Source of the DNA: an uncultured Micrococcales bacterium
GTDB taxonomy: Bacteria; Actinomycetota; Actinomycetes; S36-B12; UBA10799
Length of the DNA: 11,687 bases
Assembly (NCBI GenBank): GCA_937952095.1
Contig: CALFYG010000019.1
Location: 1 to 11,687, forward strand
Direction of reading: 5' to 3'
Shown here: piece after piece, positions 1 through 6,358 of the stretch
Layout of the letters: each line of letters starts with the position of its first letter
Position numbering within the stretch: the first letter of the stretch is position 1
Notes under the pieces: generated by a model
Told to the model about the DNA's origin: nothing
What the model saw: only the letters and a program-made list of their open reading frames with translations
Databases searched by the model: none
Position numbers and translations under genes: made by a program

Positions 1-1
1 A

Positions 2-32
2 TCAGGAAGGGACAGTTTCCGTTCCTTCCTGA
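2..32. promoter_or_regulatory. 9-bp inverted repeat before the ROK regulator gene (candidate operator)
   Basis: TCAGGAAGG (2-10) and CCTTCCTGA (24-32) are exact reverse complements separated by 13 bp, so the arm centres are 22 bp apart, about two helical turns. The repeat ends 4 bp before the GTG at 37. ROK-family repressors such as NagC, Mlc and XylR bind palindromic operators, often at their own genes, so an autoregulatory site is plausible. A stem-loop in a transcript arriving from an upstream gene is the alternative. Confidence 0.45.
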
Positions 33-36
33 ACCT

Positions 37-1059
37 GTGCCCTCCGACGCCGCCGACACCCGCCGCAGCAATCGAAGTCGCCTGCTGGAGTCGATCATCA
101 CGCGGGGGCCGGCAACCAGGGCCGACCTGTCACGGCGGCTCGGACTGAGCCGGCCCACGATCTCCGTGATCGTCAACGAACTGCTGTCCGTCGGGGTGAT
201 CACTGAAGGTGAACGGGTCTCCAGCGGCGGCGCCCCTGGCACGCTCCTCGAGATCTCCAAACGAACCGGCGTCATCGTCGTCGCGGACCTGCGCCCGCAG
301 TCGAGCGTCCGGCTGAGCACGGTCTCCGCCTCTGGCGAGCTCGCCGGCACCGAAGAGGTCGCCGCGGAGGACGCCGAGCAGACCGAAGCCGCCGTCAGGA
401 CGTTCGTCGAACGCGGGGAGCCACACACCGTCATCGGTGTCGTGCTGTGCGTTTCCGGGCTCGTGGTGCACGGGGAATGGGACGGCGAGGGTGAACGTGA
501 CGGCCGCGCCCTCGCCCTCGGACTTCGACGTTCCTTGCGCCTGCCGGTCTTCGCGGTGAACGCCACCGAGGCCACCGCGGTCGCGGATCTGCGGGACAGC
601 CCACCCGACGTAGCACTCGCGACGATCCTGCTGGACCACCAGGTGGGCCTGGCGCTGATCCTGGGCGGCAGGCTGCACTCGGGTGTGAGGCGACCCACCG
701 GGGACATCGGGCACATCGCCCCCGGCACCCCGGGACCTGTCTGTGACCAGTGCGGGCACGCATGCCTGCAGCGCCAACTGCTGGCTCTGCACACAGACCC
801 CACCCCGCACACGGTGGAGAACGCCGCCTCGGCGCTGGCCGCGGTGGTGGCACCCATCGCCGGCGGGGTCGAACTCACCGAGGTGGTACTCAGCGGCTTC
901 CCGGACGAGGTCGCCACAGGTCTTGCGGAACTCACGCAAGAGGCGCTGCGGGACAGGATGCTGGAGGTCGACGTCCCCAGTGTGCGGCTGTCCCAGCGCG
1001 GCCCCGGGGCGGCGATGATCGGGGCTGCCGCCCTGATGCTCTACCGCATCCTCGGCTGA
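37..1059 (+). CDS. ROK-family transcriptional regulator, non-kinase
   Basis: A 340-residue DNA-binding sugar-sensing regulator of the ROK (repressor/ORF/kinase) family. An N-terminal winged helix-turn-helix lies at about residues 12-60 (ATRADLSRRLGLSRPTIS in the recognition region). A ROK ATPase-like fold follows from about 78 to 340. The GDIGHI motif is at 222-227. The zinc-site cysteines are C236, C239 and C243, spaced C-x2-C-x3-C instead of the usual CxCGxxGC. The phosphate loop near 83 is degenerate, and the catalytic Asp of the usual ND motif is Ala176 (VNATEAT). It should therefore bind a sugar or sugar phosphate without phosphorylating it (inference). The GTG at 37 gives a normal N-terminus for the family but has no clear Shine-Dalgarno sequence, and the frame stays open to the window edge, so an upstream start is possible. 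The target genes probably lie outside the window. Confidence 0.88.
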   Translation: MPSDAADTRRSNRSRLLESIITRGPATRADLSRRLGLSRPTISVIVNELLSVGVITEGERVSSGGAPGTLLEISKRTGVIVVADLRPQSSVRLSTVSASGELAGTEEVAAEDAEQTEAAVRTFVERGEPHTVIGVVLCVSGLVVHGEWDGEGERDGRALALGLRRSLRLPVFAVNATEATAVADLRDSPPDVALATILLDHQVGLALILGGRLHSGVRRPTGDIGHIAPGTPGPVCDQCGHACLQRQLLALHTDPTPHTVENAASALAAVVAPIAGGVELTEVVLSGFPDEVATGLAELTQEALRDRMLEVDVPSVRLSQRGPGAAMIGAAALMLYRILG

Positions 1060-1062
1060 GCG

Positions 1063-1080
1063 CTCACTGCACTCACTGCA
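1063..1080. repeat. Perfect tandem duplication of a 9-mer
   Basis: CTCACTGCA occurs twice head to tail (1063-1071, 1072-1080). It fills most of the 22-bp gap between the convergent stops of the ROK gene and guaB1. It has no dyad symmetry, so it is not an obvious terminator. It is probably a small slippage duplication. Confidence 0.6.
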
Positions 1081-1081
1081 C

Positions 1082-2506
1082 CTACCACGAACTGTCCAGC
1101 GGGCGCCCCTCGGCATAGCCGGCCGCCGACTGGATACCGACGTGGGCCTTGTCGGCGAACTGTTCAACACTTGCGGCACCGGCGTACGTGAACGAACTGC
1201 GCACCCCACTGACGATCTCGTCGACGAGGCTCTCGACGCCGGGACTGGCCGGGTCGAGATACATCCGGGAACTCGAGATCCCTTCCTCGAATAGCGCCTT
1301 ACGGGCTCGCTCGAAGGGCGTGTCGCCGGCGGTGCGGTTACTCACTGCGCGCGCCGATGCCATCCCGAACGATTCTTTGTAGGGCCGGCCGTCCGGGCTG
1401 ATCTGGACGTCGCCCGGAGACTCATGGGTCCCCGCGAACCAGGATCCGATCATCACAGCGCTGGCCCCTGCCGCCAACGCGAGCGCCACGTCGCGTGGAT
1501 GGCGCACCCCGCCGTCGGCCCAGACGTGCTTGCCCTCCTCGCGCGCCGCGGTGGCACATTCGAGGACGGCTGAGAACTGCGGGCGGCCGACCCCGGTGCG
1601 CATGCGCGTGGTGCACATCGCTCCGGGTCCGACCCCGACTTTGACGATGTCGGCACCGGCCTCGATCAACTCGCGGGCGCCGACTGCAGTGACCACGTTG
1701 CCGGCGACCACGGGAACCGGGACCGAACCGATCGCTGCGAGCGCATCGAGCATCTTGTCCTGGTGACCGTGGGCGGTATCCACCACGAGCACGTCGATCC
1801 CGGCGGCCACGAGGGTCTTGGCGCGCAGGCCGACATCACCGTTGATGCCGACGGCCGCCGCCACCCGCAGGTGTCCCTGCCCGTCGACGGCCGGGGTGTA
1901 CAACGTCGAGCGCAAGGCGCCCTGTCGCGTCATGATTCCGACCAGCGTCCCATCCGCGGCAACGACCGGTGCGAACCGGCGGTGTTCGGCGTGCAGACGG
2001 TCGAACGCCTCCCGAGGCGTCACGCTGTCGGGCAGAACGAACAGGTCGCGGCTCATGACCTGGTGCACCTGCGCGAAGCGGTCGGCCTGGGCACAATCGC
2101 TTTCTGTCACGACACCCACCGGGATCCCGTCCTCGGTGACGATGGCCGCGCCGTGACTGCGTTTCGGGATCACGGCCAATGCCATCCCCGTGGTCTCGGT
2201 CGGGGTCAGTGTGGCCGGCGTTTCGAACACGGCGTGGCGGGACTTCACCCACGCCACCACTTCGGAGACCACGTCCGCGGGGATGTCCTGCGGGATCACC
2301 GCCATCCCGCCGCGCCGGGCGAGGGTCTCAGCCATGCGCCGACCCGAGACCGCGGTCATGTTGGCGGCAACCACCGGGATGGTCAGCCCCGTGCCGTCGG
2401 GCGCCGTGAGGTCCACATCGTGGCGCGATACCAGCGACGAGCGGTTCGGCACCAGGAAGACGTCGTCATACGTGAGGTCGTAGGACGGGTTGGTCAAGAA
2501 GCGCAC
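1082..2506 (-). CDS. guaB1: GuaB1-type GMP reductase (IMPDH-related, with CBS domains)
   Basis: Member of the IMP dehydrogenase/GMP reductase TIM-barrel family, GuaB1 subgroup. The mycobacterial homologue is reported to be an NADPH-dependent GMP reductase (GMP to IMP and ammonia) and is modulated through its CBS domain. Numbered from the GTG at 2506 (474 residues), the protein starts VRFLTNPSYDLTYDDVF, close to the M. tuberculosis GuaB1 N-terminus. A CBS-pair region is at about 95-205. The phosphate-loop/catalytic motif GVGPGAMCTTR has its nucleophile at Cys298. ADGGVRHPRD is at about 330-339 and the flap region KESFGMASARAV is at about 377-388. The frame extends to another GTG at 2569, but the extra 21 residues look unrelated to the family. 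The 2506 start also follows a TACGGT box by exactly 6 nt, as for a leaderless mRNA. It is divergent from the methyltransferase gene and convergent with the ROK gene. Confidence 0.93.
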   Translation of the reverse strand: MRFLTNPSYDLTYDDVFLVPNRSSLVSRHDVDLTAPDGTGLTIPVVAANMTAVSGRRMAETLARRGGMAVIPQDIPADVVSEVVAWVKSRHAVFETPATLTPTETTGMALAVIPKRSHGAAIVTEDGIPVGVVTESDCAQADRFAQVHQVMSRDLFVLPDSVTPREAFDRLHAEHRRFAPVVAADGTLVGIMTRQGALRSTLYTPAVDGQGHLRVAAAVGINGDVGLRAKTLVAAGIDVLVVDTAHGHQDKMLDALAAIGSVPVPVVAGNVVTAVGARELIEAGADIVKVGVGPGAMCTTRMRTGVGRPQFSAVLECATAAREEGKHVWADGGVRHPRDVALALAAGASAVMIGSWFAGTHESPGDVQISPDGRPYKESFGMASARAVSNRTAGDTPFERARKALFEEGISSSRMYLDPASPGVESLVDEIVSGVRSSFTYAGAASVEQFADKAHVGIQSAAGYAEGRPLDSSW

Positions 2507-2518
2507 ATAGCGACCGTA
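2507..2518 (-). promoter_or_regulatory. Leaderless-type -10 box of guaB1
   Basis: On the minus strand TACGGT (2518-2513) is followed by six bases and then GTG at 2506, so transcription would begin at the start codon. No convincing -35 box is visible. The box supports the shorter guaB1 start over the one at 2569. Confidence 0.5.
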
Positions 2519-2592
2519 CGCGCTGCACACCGGATCCGGCGAGTCTGATCCCGACGACTGCTGGGCCACCGGGACCGCTGACGACCGCGGCG

Positions 2593-2604
2593 TAGGGTGA
2601 CGGC
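2593..2604 (+). promoter_or_regulatory. Leaderless-type -10 box of the methyltransferase gene
   Basis: TAGGGT (2593-2598) plus six bases places the expected +1 on the ATG at 2605. No Shine-Dalgarno sequence precedes that ATG. The box lies in the 98-bp divergent gap shared with guaB1. Confidence 0.5.
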
Positions 2605-3228
2605 ATGGCCCCCCACGACCATCCGGTCTTCACCCAGGTCTACACGTGGCTCGCGCGCGCGGAGGATTCCGGCGCCGTGGGGAAGGCACGGACCCAGGTC
2701 TCCAGCGCGTTGCACGGCCGGCTGCTGATCGTCGGACTCGGACCTGCCGAGGACCTGCACCATCTGCCCGACACCGTGACCGAGGTCGTGGGTGTCGAGC
2801 CGAGTGCGTCCATGCGGCGGGCGGCCGCGGCGAACCTGGCTGCGGCCACCATCCCGGTGGAGGTCATCGACGCCGTCGGCGAGCAACTGCCGCTCCCTGC
2901 CGACAGCGTCGATTCCGCGCTGTTCGCGTACGTGCTGTGCTCCGTGGACGACCCCGAGCTCGTGGTGGCCGAAACTCTGCGGGTCCTGCGTCCGGGCGGC
3001 ACCATCGCGGTGCTCGAACATGTGAAAGCCACCGAGGGCACCTGGATGCGCAGGGCTCAGCGGCTCGCCTCCCCACTGTGGCCGTATGTGGCCGGAGGAT
3101 GTCGATGCGACCAGGACACCAAGGCGGTCTTCGAAGCGGCGGGACTGGATCTCAGTGGGCTGTCGAGCCCGAACCTGACCCCCGTACCTCCGGTGGCGCC
3201 GTCGTTGGTCGGCACGATCACGGTCTGA
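2605..3228 (+). CDS. Class I SAM-dependent methyltransferase, METTL7-like
   Basis: A 207-residue Rossmann methyltransferase of the Methyltransf_11 type. SAM-binding motif I is at 41-50 (LIVGLGPAED, with a weakened GxGxG). The acidic loop that would hold the SAM ribose is at 61-67 (VVGVEPS, Glu65). Motif II/III is at about 93-112 (EQLPLPADSVDSALF, then LCSV), and the post-motif LRVLRPGGTIAVLEH is at 125-139. The segment WPYVAGGCRCDQDTKAVFEAAG (159-180) resembles the matching region of METTL7-type enzymes, some of which methylate thiols or lipids. The substrate cannot be read from the sequence. The ATG at 2605 is chosen because a TAGGGT box lies 6 nt upstream. A downstream gene starts 28 bp later with its own box, so this is not a clear operon. 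Confidence 0.85.
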   Translation: MAPHDHPVFTQVYTWLARAEDSGAVGKARTQVSSALHGRLLIVGLGPAEDLHHLPDTVTEVVGVEPSASMRRAAAANLAAATIPVEVIDAVGEQLPLPADSVDSALFAYVLCSVDDPELVVAETLRVLRPGGTIAVLEHVKATEGTWMRRAQRLASPLWPYVAGGCRCDQDTKAVFEAAGLDLSGLSSPNLTPVPPVAPSLVGTITV

Positions 3229-3243
3229 GACGACCACCGTTAG

Positions 3244-3256
3244 TAGCCTGGACGGT
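3244..3256 (+). promoter_or_regulatory. Leaderless-type -10 box of the DUF2510 gene
   Basis: TAGCCT (3244-3249) is followed by seven bases and the GTG at 3257. It lies in the 28-bp gap after the methyltransferase stop. No ribosome binding site is visible. Confidence 0.4.
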
Positions 3257-3970
3257 GTGGAAGGGCACTGGCGATCCGACCCCACCGGCCGGCATGAAGC
3301 CCGCTTCTGGGACGGCACCGGGCAGTGGACGGCCTGGGTCAGCGACGGCGGGCAACCGTCAGAGGACCCACTGGCCTGGCCCGCACCCCCGGCGACCTCG
3401 GGCTTGGGTCTGCGATCCGCCGCGTTGCAGTACATGCGCGGTGGGCCAGGACCTTGGCCAGTGCTGGACATGGCCGGTGACCGAGTCGGATACCTCACGC
3501 TGGGCTCCTTCTCGCTGACCGGCCGTTCGCTCGCCGTTTGGGACGTCGCAAACGTGCCCTGGCTGACGGTCAAGCAGAGCATCCACGGCACCCGCATCCT
3601 CGTGGGTGAGCGGGAGATCGGCACGATCCAATGGCATGGAGTGGGTGCGCTCAGCACCGTCGACATCAGCGTCCACCTGGCTGGCAGGATGCGTGCCCTG
3701 ATGCGGGCCACTCGTGAAGACTTCTCAGCCGGTAAGGCGGTGATGACAGACCCGGGGGGCTCGCCGCTGATCGCCATCGGCATCGCCCGCGAGGGCGATA
3801 CACGTGTGCTTCGCATGCGGCGGTTGGTAGGCCTGCCCGAGGACTACGAGTACGCCGTACAGGCCGTGGTCCCCGCGATCATCCTCGAACTGGACAATCG
3901 GTCGAGTTTCCAATCGGTCAACGACGACGACAACACCTCGTTCAGCGGCCGCAGCCCGTGGCCCGGGTAG
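3257..3970 (+). CDS. DUF2510 protein with a C-terminal scramblase/LURP-like beta domain
   Basis: A 237-residue protein. Residues 4-31 match the short DUF2510 motif found at the N-terminus of many actinobacterial membrane-associated or secreted-pathway proteins (HWRSDPTGRHEARFWDG, then WTAWVSDGG). After a Pro-rich linker (about 33-50), residues 66-215 form a string of short beta-strand-like segments with turns such as AGDRVG, VGEREIGTIQW and DPGGSPLIAIG. This looks like a scramblase-related/LURP-one (tubby-like) beta-barrel; DUF2510 plus that domain is known in actinobacteria, but the assignment is from pattern only. There is no transmembrane helix or signal peptide. The GTG start gives the DUF2510 motif at the expected distance from the N-terminus. 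The stop TAG (3968-3970) directly abuts the ddaH stop on the other strand. Cellular role unknown. Confidence 0.8.
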   Translation: MEGHWRSDPTGRHEARFWDGTGQWTAWVSDGGQPSEDPLAWPAPPATSGLGLRSAALQYMRGGPGPWPVLDMAGDRVGYLTLGSFSLTGRSLAVWDVANVPWLTVKQSIHGTRILVGEREIGTIQWHGVGALSTVDISVHLAGRMRALMRATREDFSAGKAVMTDPGGSPLIAIGIAREGDTRVLRMRRLVGLPEDYEYAVQAVVPAIILELDNRSSFQSVNDDDNTSFSGRSPWPG

Positions 3971-4717
3971 TCAGCGGATCCGCACAGACAGACAGGTGAC
4001 ACAGCCCTCGAGCTTCTCGAATTCACCGATATCCACCTGCACGGTGCGCAGGCCGCGTTCCTGGAGCATCTGCGCGGTCATCGGGGCCGAGGTCGCCATG
4101 AGCACGGTGTCGTCGTCGACGACGACCACGTGTGAGCCCGGCTCCTCGGGGACGGCGAGGAAGGTGTCGAAGACGGCGGGGTCGTCGACCACCGGCGGAT
4201 AGCCGATGACCGTGCCGTCCGGCAGAGCGGTCACCGCGCTCTTGAGGTGAAGTGCCTTCGTGATGGGTACCGGCACCACGTCGACGTCGAAGTAGGTGGC
4301 GAGCTGTTTGCAGGCGCCCGCCGTACTGCGGTCACCGACACCGACGTACCACCGATCGCCGATCTTGAGTACGTCACCACCGTCGAGTGTGTCGGGCGCC
4401 TCGATGGTGGCGATGTGCAGGCCCAACTGCTCGACGGCCGCCTGAGCACCGGGAGTCTCCCCACGTCGTTCCAGCGCGCCCGGCCGGGTCACCATGGCCT
4501 TCGGGCCGTGCACGACGACTGCGTCCTCGATGAAGACGCTGTCCGGATGATCCGGTGCGGGCGACACCTCCACCGTCTGCCATCCCACCGCCTCCAGCGC
4601 GCCGACGTAGGTGTCCCACTGGCGCCGGGCGGTGTCGACGTCGACGGACCGGCGTTCGATGTGTGTCAGGAGGCCGTCGGCCAGGCGCGGGCTGGGCATC
4701 CGAACGAGCGCCTTCAC
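3971..4717 (-). CDS. ddaH: Dimethylarginine dimethylaminohydrolase
   Basis: A 248-residue cytosolic enzyme of the amidinotransferase/arginine deiminase fold that hydrolyses methylated arginine to citrulline plus methylamine or dimethylamine. The motifs align well with Pseudomonas and mammalian DDAH: PDSVFIED (58-65), TRPG (77-80), RRGE (84-87), LDGGD (111-115), LHLK (156-159) and CVTCLSVR (239-246). The proposed catalytic set is Asp112, His157 and nucleophile Cys242. The acidic residue is Asp, as I recall for mammalian DDAH, where the Pseudomonas enzyme has Glu. The GTG start overlaps the TGA of the NTF2-like gene as GTGA (4717-4714), with GGAG 8 nt upstream, so it is translationally coupled as third gene of an operon. 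DDAH genes often sit beside rocD in actinobacteria; here rocD is about 4 kb away. An arginine-deiminase or other amidinohydrolase activity cannot be excluded. Confidence 0.92.
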   Translation of the reverse strand: MKALVRMPSPRLADGLLTHIERRSVDVDTARRQWDTYVGALEAVGWQTVEVSPAPDHPDSVFIEDAVVVHGPKAMVTRPGALERRGETPGAQAAVEQLGLHIATIEAPDTLDGGDVLKIGDRWYVGVGDRSTAGACKQLATYFDVDVVPVPITKALHLKSAVTALPDGTVIGYPPVVDDPAVFDTFLAVPEEPGSHVVVVDDDTVLMATSAPMTAQMLQERGLRTVQVDIGEFEKLEGCVTCLSVRIR

Positions 4718-5106
4718 GTCAACTTCTCCAGAAGTTCAGCCATCCGCTGCTGGACCACGTTCACCGCCTTCAGGGGCCGGATCATCACCTTGAAGTCGGT
4801 GATCAGACCCTGCTCGTTCCAGGTGATGAGATCGACGCCGTTGACGTGGACCCCGTCGATCTCAGTCTCGAACTCGAGCACCGCGTCGTTGCCCTCAGCC
4901 ACCTCGCGGACGTAGTGGAACGAAGGATTGGCGATGACATGAAGGGCCCCGGTCAGGTACAGCGCGACAAGATCGCGCCCTTGCTGAGGGCGGAACAGGA
5001 TCGGCGAATGGAACACCGCATCCTCGGCGAGCACCTGGTTGAGCAAGGCCGGATTCCGGCTGCGCACGACCTCGTGCCAGCGCTGCAACGGGGTGTGTTC
5101 GGTCAT
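4714..5106 (-). CDS. NTF2/SnoaL-like domain protein
   Basis: A 130-residue protein of the nuclear transport factor 2-like superfamily (SnoaL_2 type), a cone-shaped alpha+beta fold used for small ligands or isomerase/hydrolase chemistry. Residues 4-27 form the N-terminal helices. AEDAVFHSPILF (27-38) is the usual strand after the helices, and the beta-sheet runs through LEFETEIDGVHVNGVDLITW (77-96) and ITDFKVMIRP (102-111). No catalytic set can be assigned with confidence. The start is ATG at 5106-5104, fused to the upstream stop as TGATG, with AAGGGA about 8 nt upstream. A longer frame to 5199 overlaps the upstream gene and lacks family-like sequence. It lies between a glycerophosphotransferase-like gene and ddaH, so it may serve either; the substrate is unknown. 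Confidence 0.85.
   Translation of the reverse strand: MTEHTPLQRWHEVVRSRNPALLNQVLAEDAVFHSPILFRPQQGRDLVALYLTGALHVIANPSFHYVREVAEGNDAVLEFETEIDGVHVNGVDLITWNEQGLITDFKVMIRPLKAVNVVQQRMAELLEKLT
4721..4736 (-). promoter_or_regulatory. Hairpin covering the ddaH ribosome binding site
   Basis: AACTTCTCCAGAAGTT (plus strand) is a dyad with 7-bp arms and two central bases. In the minus-strand mRNA it can fold as a 6-bp stem with a UGGA loop, so part of the GGAG Shine-Dalgarno of ddaH is in or next to the stem-loop. It lies in the last codons of the NTF2-like gene, so a translating ribosome would open it. A protein-binding dyad is the other reading. Confidence 0.4.
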
Positions 5107-6284
5107 CACATCGTCCCTTCTGCGGTCCTGCCGGCGAGTTCCAGCACGGCATCGACGAACGTCCCCACGTCGCCGGCCGCGAAGTAGTACTCGGCCCATC
5201 TGCCCAACTGCGCGATCTCCTCGGGGCCGGCGGCCTGCTCGAGGGCCTCGACGATGGCCCCGGACCGCTCGACGGACAGCAAGGGCAGCGCAGCCAGCAT
5301 CCCGCCACTGAGGATCGGAGCCAAGGGTTGCACGGGCCGGGTGATCACCAGTGGCTTGCCCGTGGTCAACCAGTCCACCGCGACCGCAGAGATGTCACAG
5401 ACCAGCGCGTCAGCAACGTCGCGTTGCCAGCCGAACCGCGGCGTGGAGTCGACGTAATGGCCACCGGGGGCGGCGCTGAGCAGGGCGGTGATCTTGCGCA
5501 CCGCGTTCGCGTGCGCGGTCAGCCGCCGGCCGGCCTGGGGATGTGGGCGGAAGATCACCCGATATCCGCCGTCGGCCAGCAGCCCCTGCACCATCTCCAC
5601 GCCGTGGCTGGCCAAGGACCCGTACTCCATCGGAGCGGCGCTGCCCTCAGTGGTGGGCGCGTAGACCACCGTTCGGGGCAGATCCGTCGGCGGCAGGTCG
5701 TCCGGCGGCGATTCCGGTACGTGCAGTTGTGGCCGGCCGATGATGCGCAGCTTGCTGTCCGTGTCGAAGTCGTGCAGAGCTTCGGTGTAACGGTCCACGG
5801 CGGCCTGCCCGGCGACGAACGTCAGGTCGTAGGCCTTGGCCTGGTTGGACACCATGTAGACCTTGTCACTCTCGCCGTGACTGAGGAACACATGTTGCGG
5901 GCGGGCGTAGGCCAGGACGTCGAAGTTCGACACGTTCTGGTTCACGTACAGCACCACATCGGGAAGGTAGGTGTTCATCAAGCGATCGATGTCGGCCAGC
6001 CACCGGGCCAGCAGGACCGGTAGCGGGGTCATCGCGGTCAGCGCCAGCGCGACCCGCGGATCCCGCACGACGATCGCGACCGGCACCCGTTCGGCCAGCG
6101 CCGCCAGGGGTGTCAGCCAGTCACGGATCTGGTACAAGTACTGCTCGCCGGATCCGAAGTACACGAACACCCCGACGTGCTGCGGGAGCGAGTCGTCCCG
6201 GCGTTTCCACTCGCGCAGGGCAGTGCGACTGTCGATAGCCGATCGCCCGCGATCCATCGCGATCCGTATCGGGCTTCCGGCCAT
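5106..6284 (-). CDS. CDP-glycerol glycerophosphotransferase-like protein (TagF/TagB family), divergent active site
   Basis: A 392-residue GT-B-fold polymerase-type transferase of the Glyphos_transf family, which moves glycerol phosphate (or a similar polyol phosphate) from CDP-glycerol onto a surface polymer at the inner membrane face. Numbered from the ATG at 6284: the first His motif is LSHGESDK (134-141, His136), where TagF-type enzymes have WHGTPLK. GRPQLH (183-188) and YAPTTEG (208-214) follow. RPHP (246-249) carries the second His (His248). CDIS (297-300) starts the donor-site loop. No transmembrane segment is seen, as usual for these peripheral enzymes. The frame opens at GTG 6317, but ATG 6284 follows a TAGGTT box by 7 nt. 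It heads an operon with the NTF2-like gene and ddaH. The altered first motif may mean another donor or acceptor. Confidence 0.85.
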   Translation of the reverse strand: MAGSPIRIAMDRGRSAIDSRTALREWKRRDDSLPQHVGVFVYFGSGEQYLYQIRDWLTPLAALAERVPVAIVVRDPRVALALTAMTPLPVLLARWLADIDRLMNTYLPDVVLYVNQNVSNFDVLAYARPQHVFLSHGESDKVYMVSNQAKAYDLTFVAGQAAVDRYTEALHDFDTDSKLRIIGRPQLHVPESPPDDLPPTDLPRTVVYAPTTEGSAAPMEYGSLASHGVEMVQGLLADGGYRVIFRPHPQAGRRLTAHANAVRKITALLSAAPGGHYVDSTPRFGWQRDVADALVCDISAVAVDWLTTGKPLVITRPVQPLAPILSGGMLAALPLLSVERSGAIVEALEQAAGPEEIAQLGRWAEYYFAAGDVGTFVDAVLELAGRTAEGTM

Positions 6285-6297
6285 GGCATCCAACCTA
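6285..6297 (-). promoter_or_regulatory. Leaderless-type -10 box of the glycerophosphotransferase-NTF2-ddaH operon
   Basis: On the minus strand TAGGTT (6297-6292), then seven bases, then ATG 6284. It lies 62 bp downstream of the stop of the preceding gene, so this operon can be transcribed independently of it. Confidence 0.45.
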
Positions 6298-6334
6298 AAC
6301 GGTCGGTGCAGAGCCACACATTTCGGTGACGATC

Positions 6335-6352
6335 TCGGGAGCCACGTCCCGA
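6335..6352 (-). terminator. Small GC-rich stem-loop after the second glycerophosphotransferase gene
   Basis: TCGGGA (6335-6340) and TCCCGA (6347-6352) pair around a 6-base loop, 6 bp beyond the stop of the minus-strand gene ending at 6359. There is no T-run, so only weak termination or RNA 3'-end protection is suggested. Confidence 0.25.
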
Positions 6353-6358
6353 CCGGCG

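Noticed and set aside
130..1209. 359-codon minus-strand frame opposite the ROK gene
   Set aside because: It is the antisense shadow of a GC-rich gene; low-complexity Arg/Gly-rich translation, no motif, and it overlaps both the ROK gene and the guaB1 3' end.
2494..3816. 440-codon minus-strand frame opposite the methyltransferase and DUF2510 genes
   Set aside because: The plus-strand genes show clear family motifs; this frame has none, is Ser/Arg/Pro-rich and overlaps the guaB1 start.
5106..5199. Longer start for the NTF2-like gene at 5199
   Set aside because: The added residues are Arg-rich and lie in another frame of the upstream gene; the ATG at 5106 has a TGATG overlap and a ribosome binding site.
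6285..6317. Upstream GTG 6317 as start of the first TagF-like gene
   Set aside because: No ribosome binding site; the ATG at 6284 has a -10 box 7 nt upstream. It is not excluded, only less likely.
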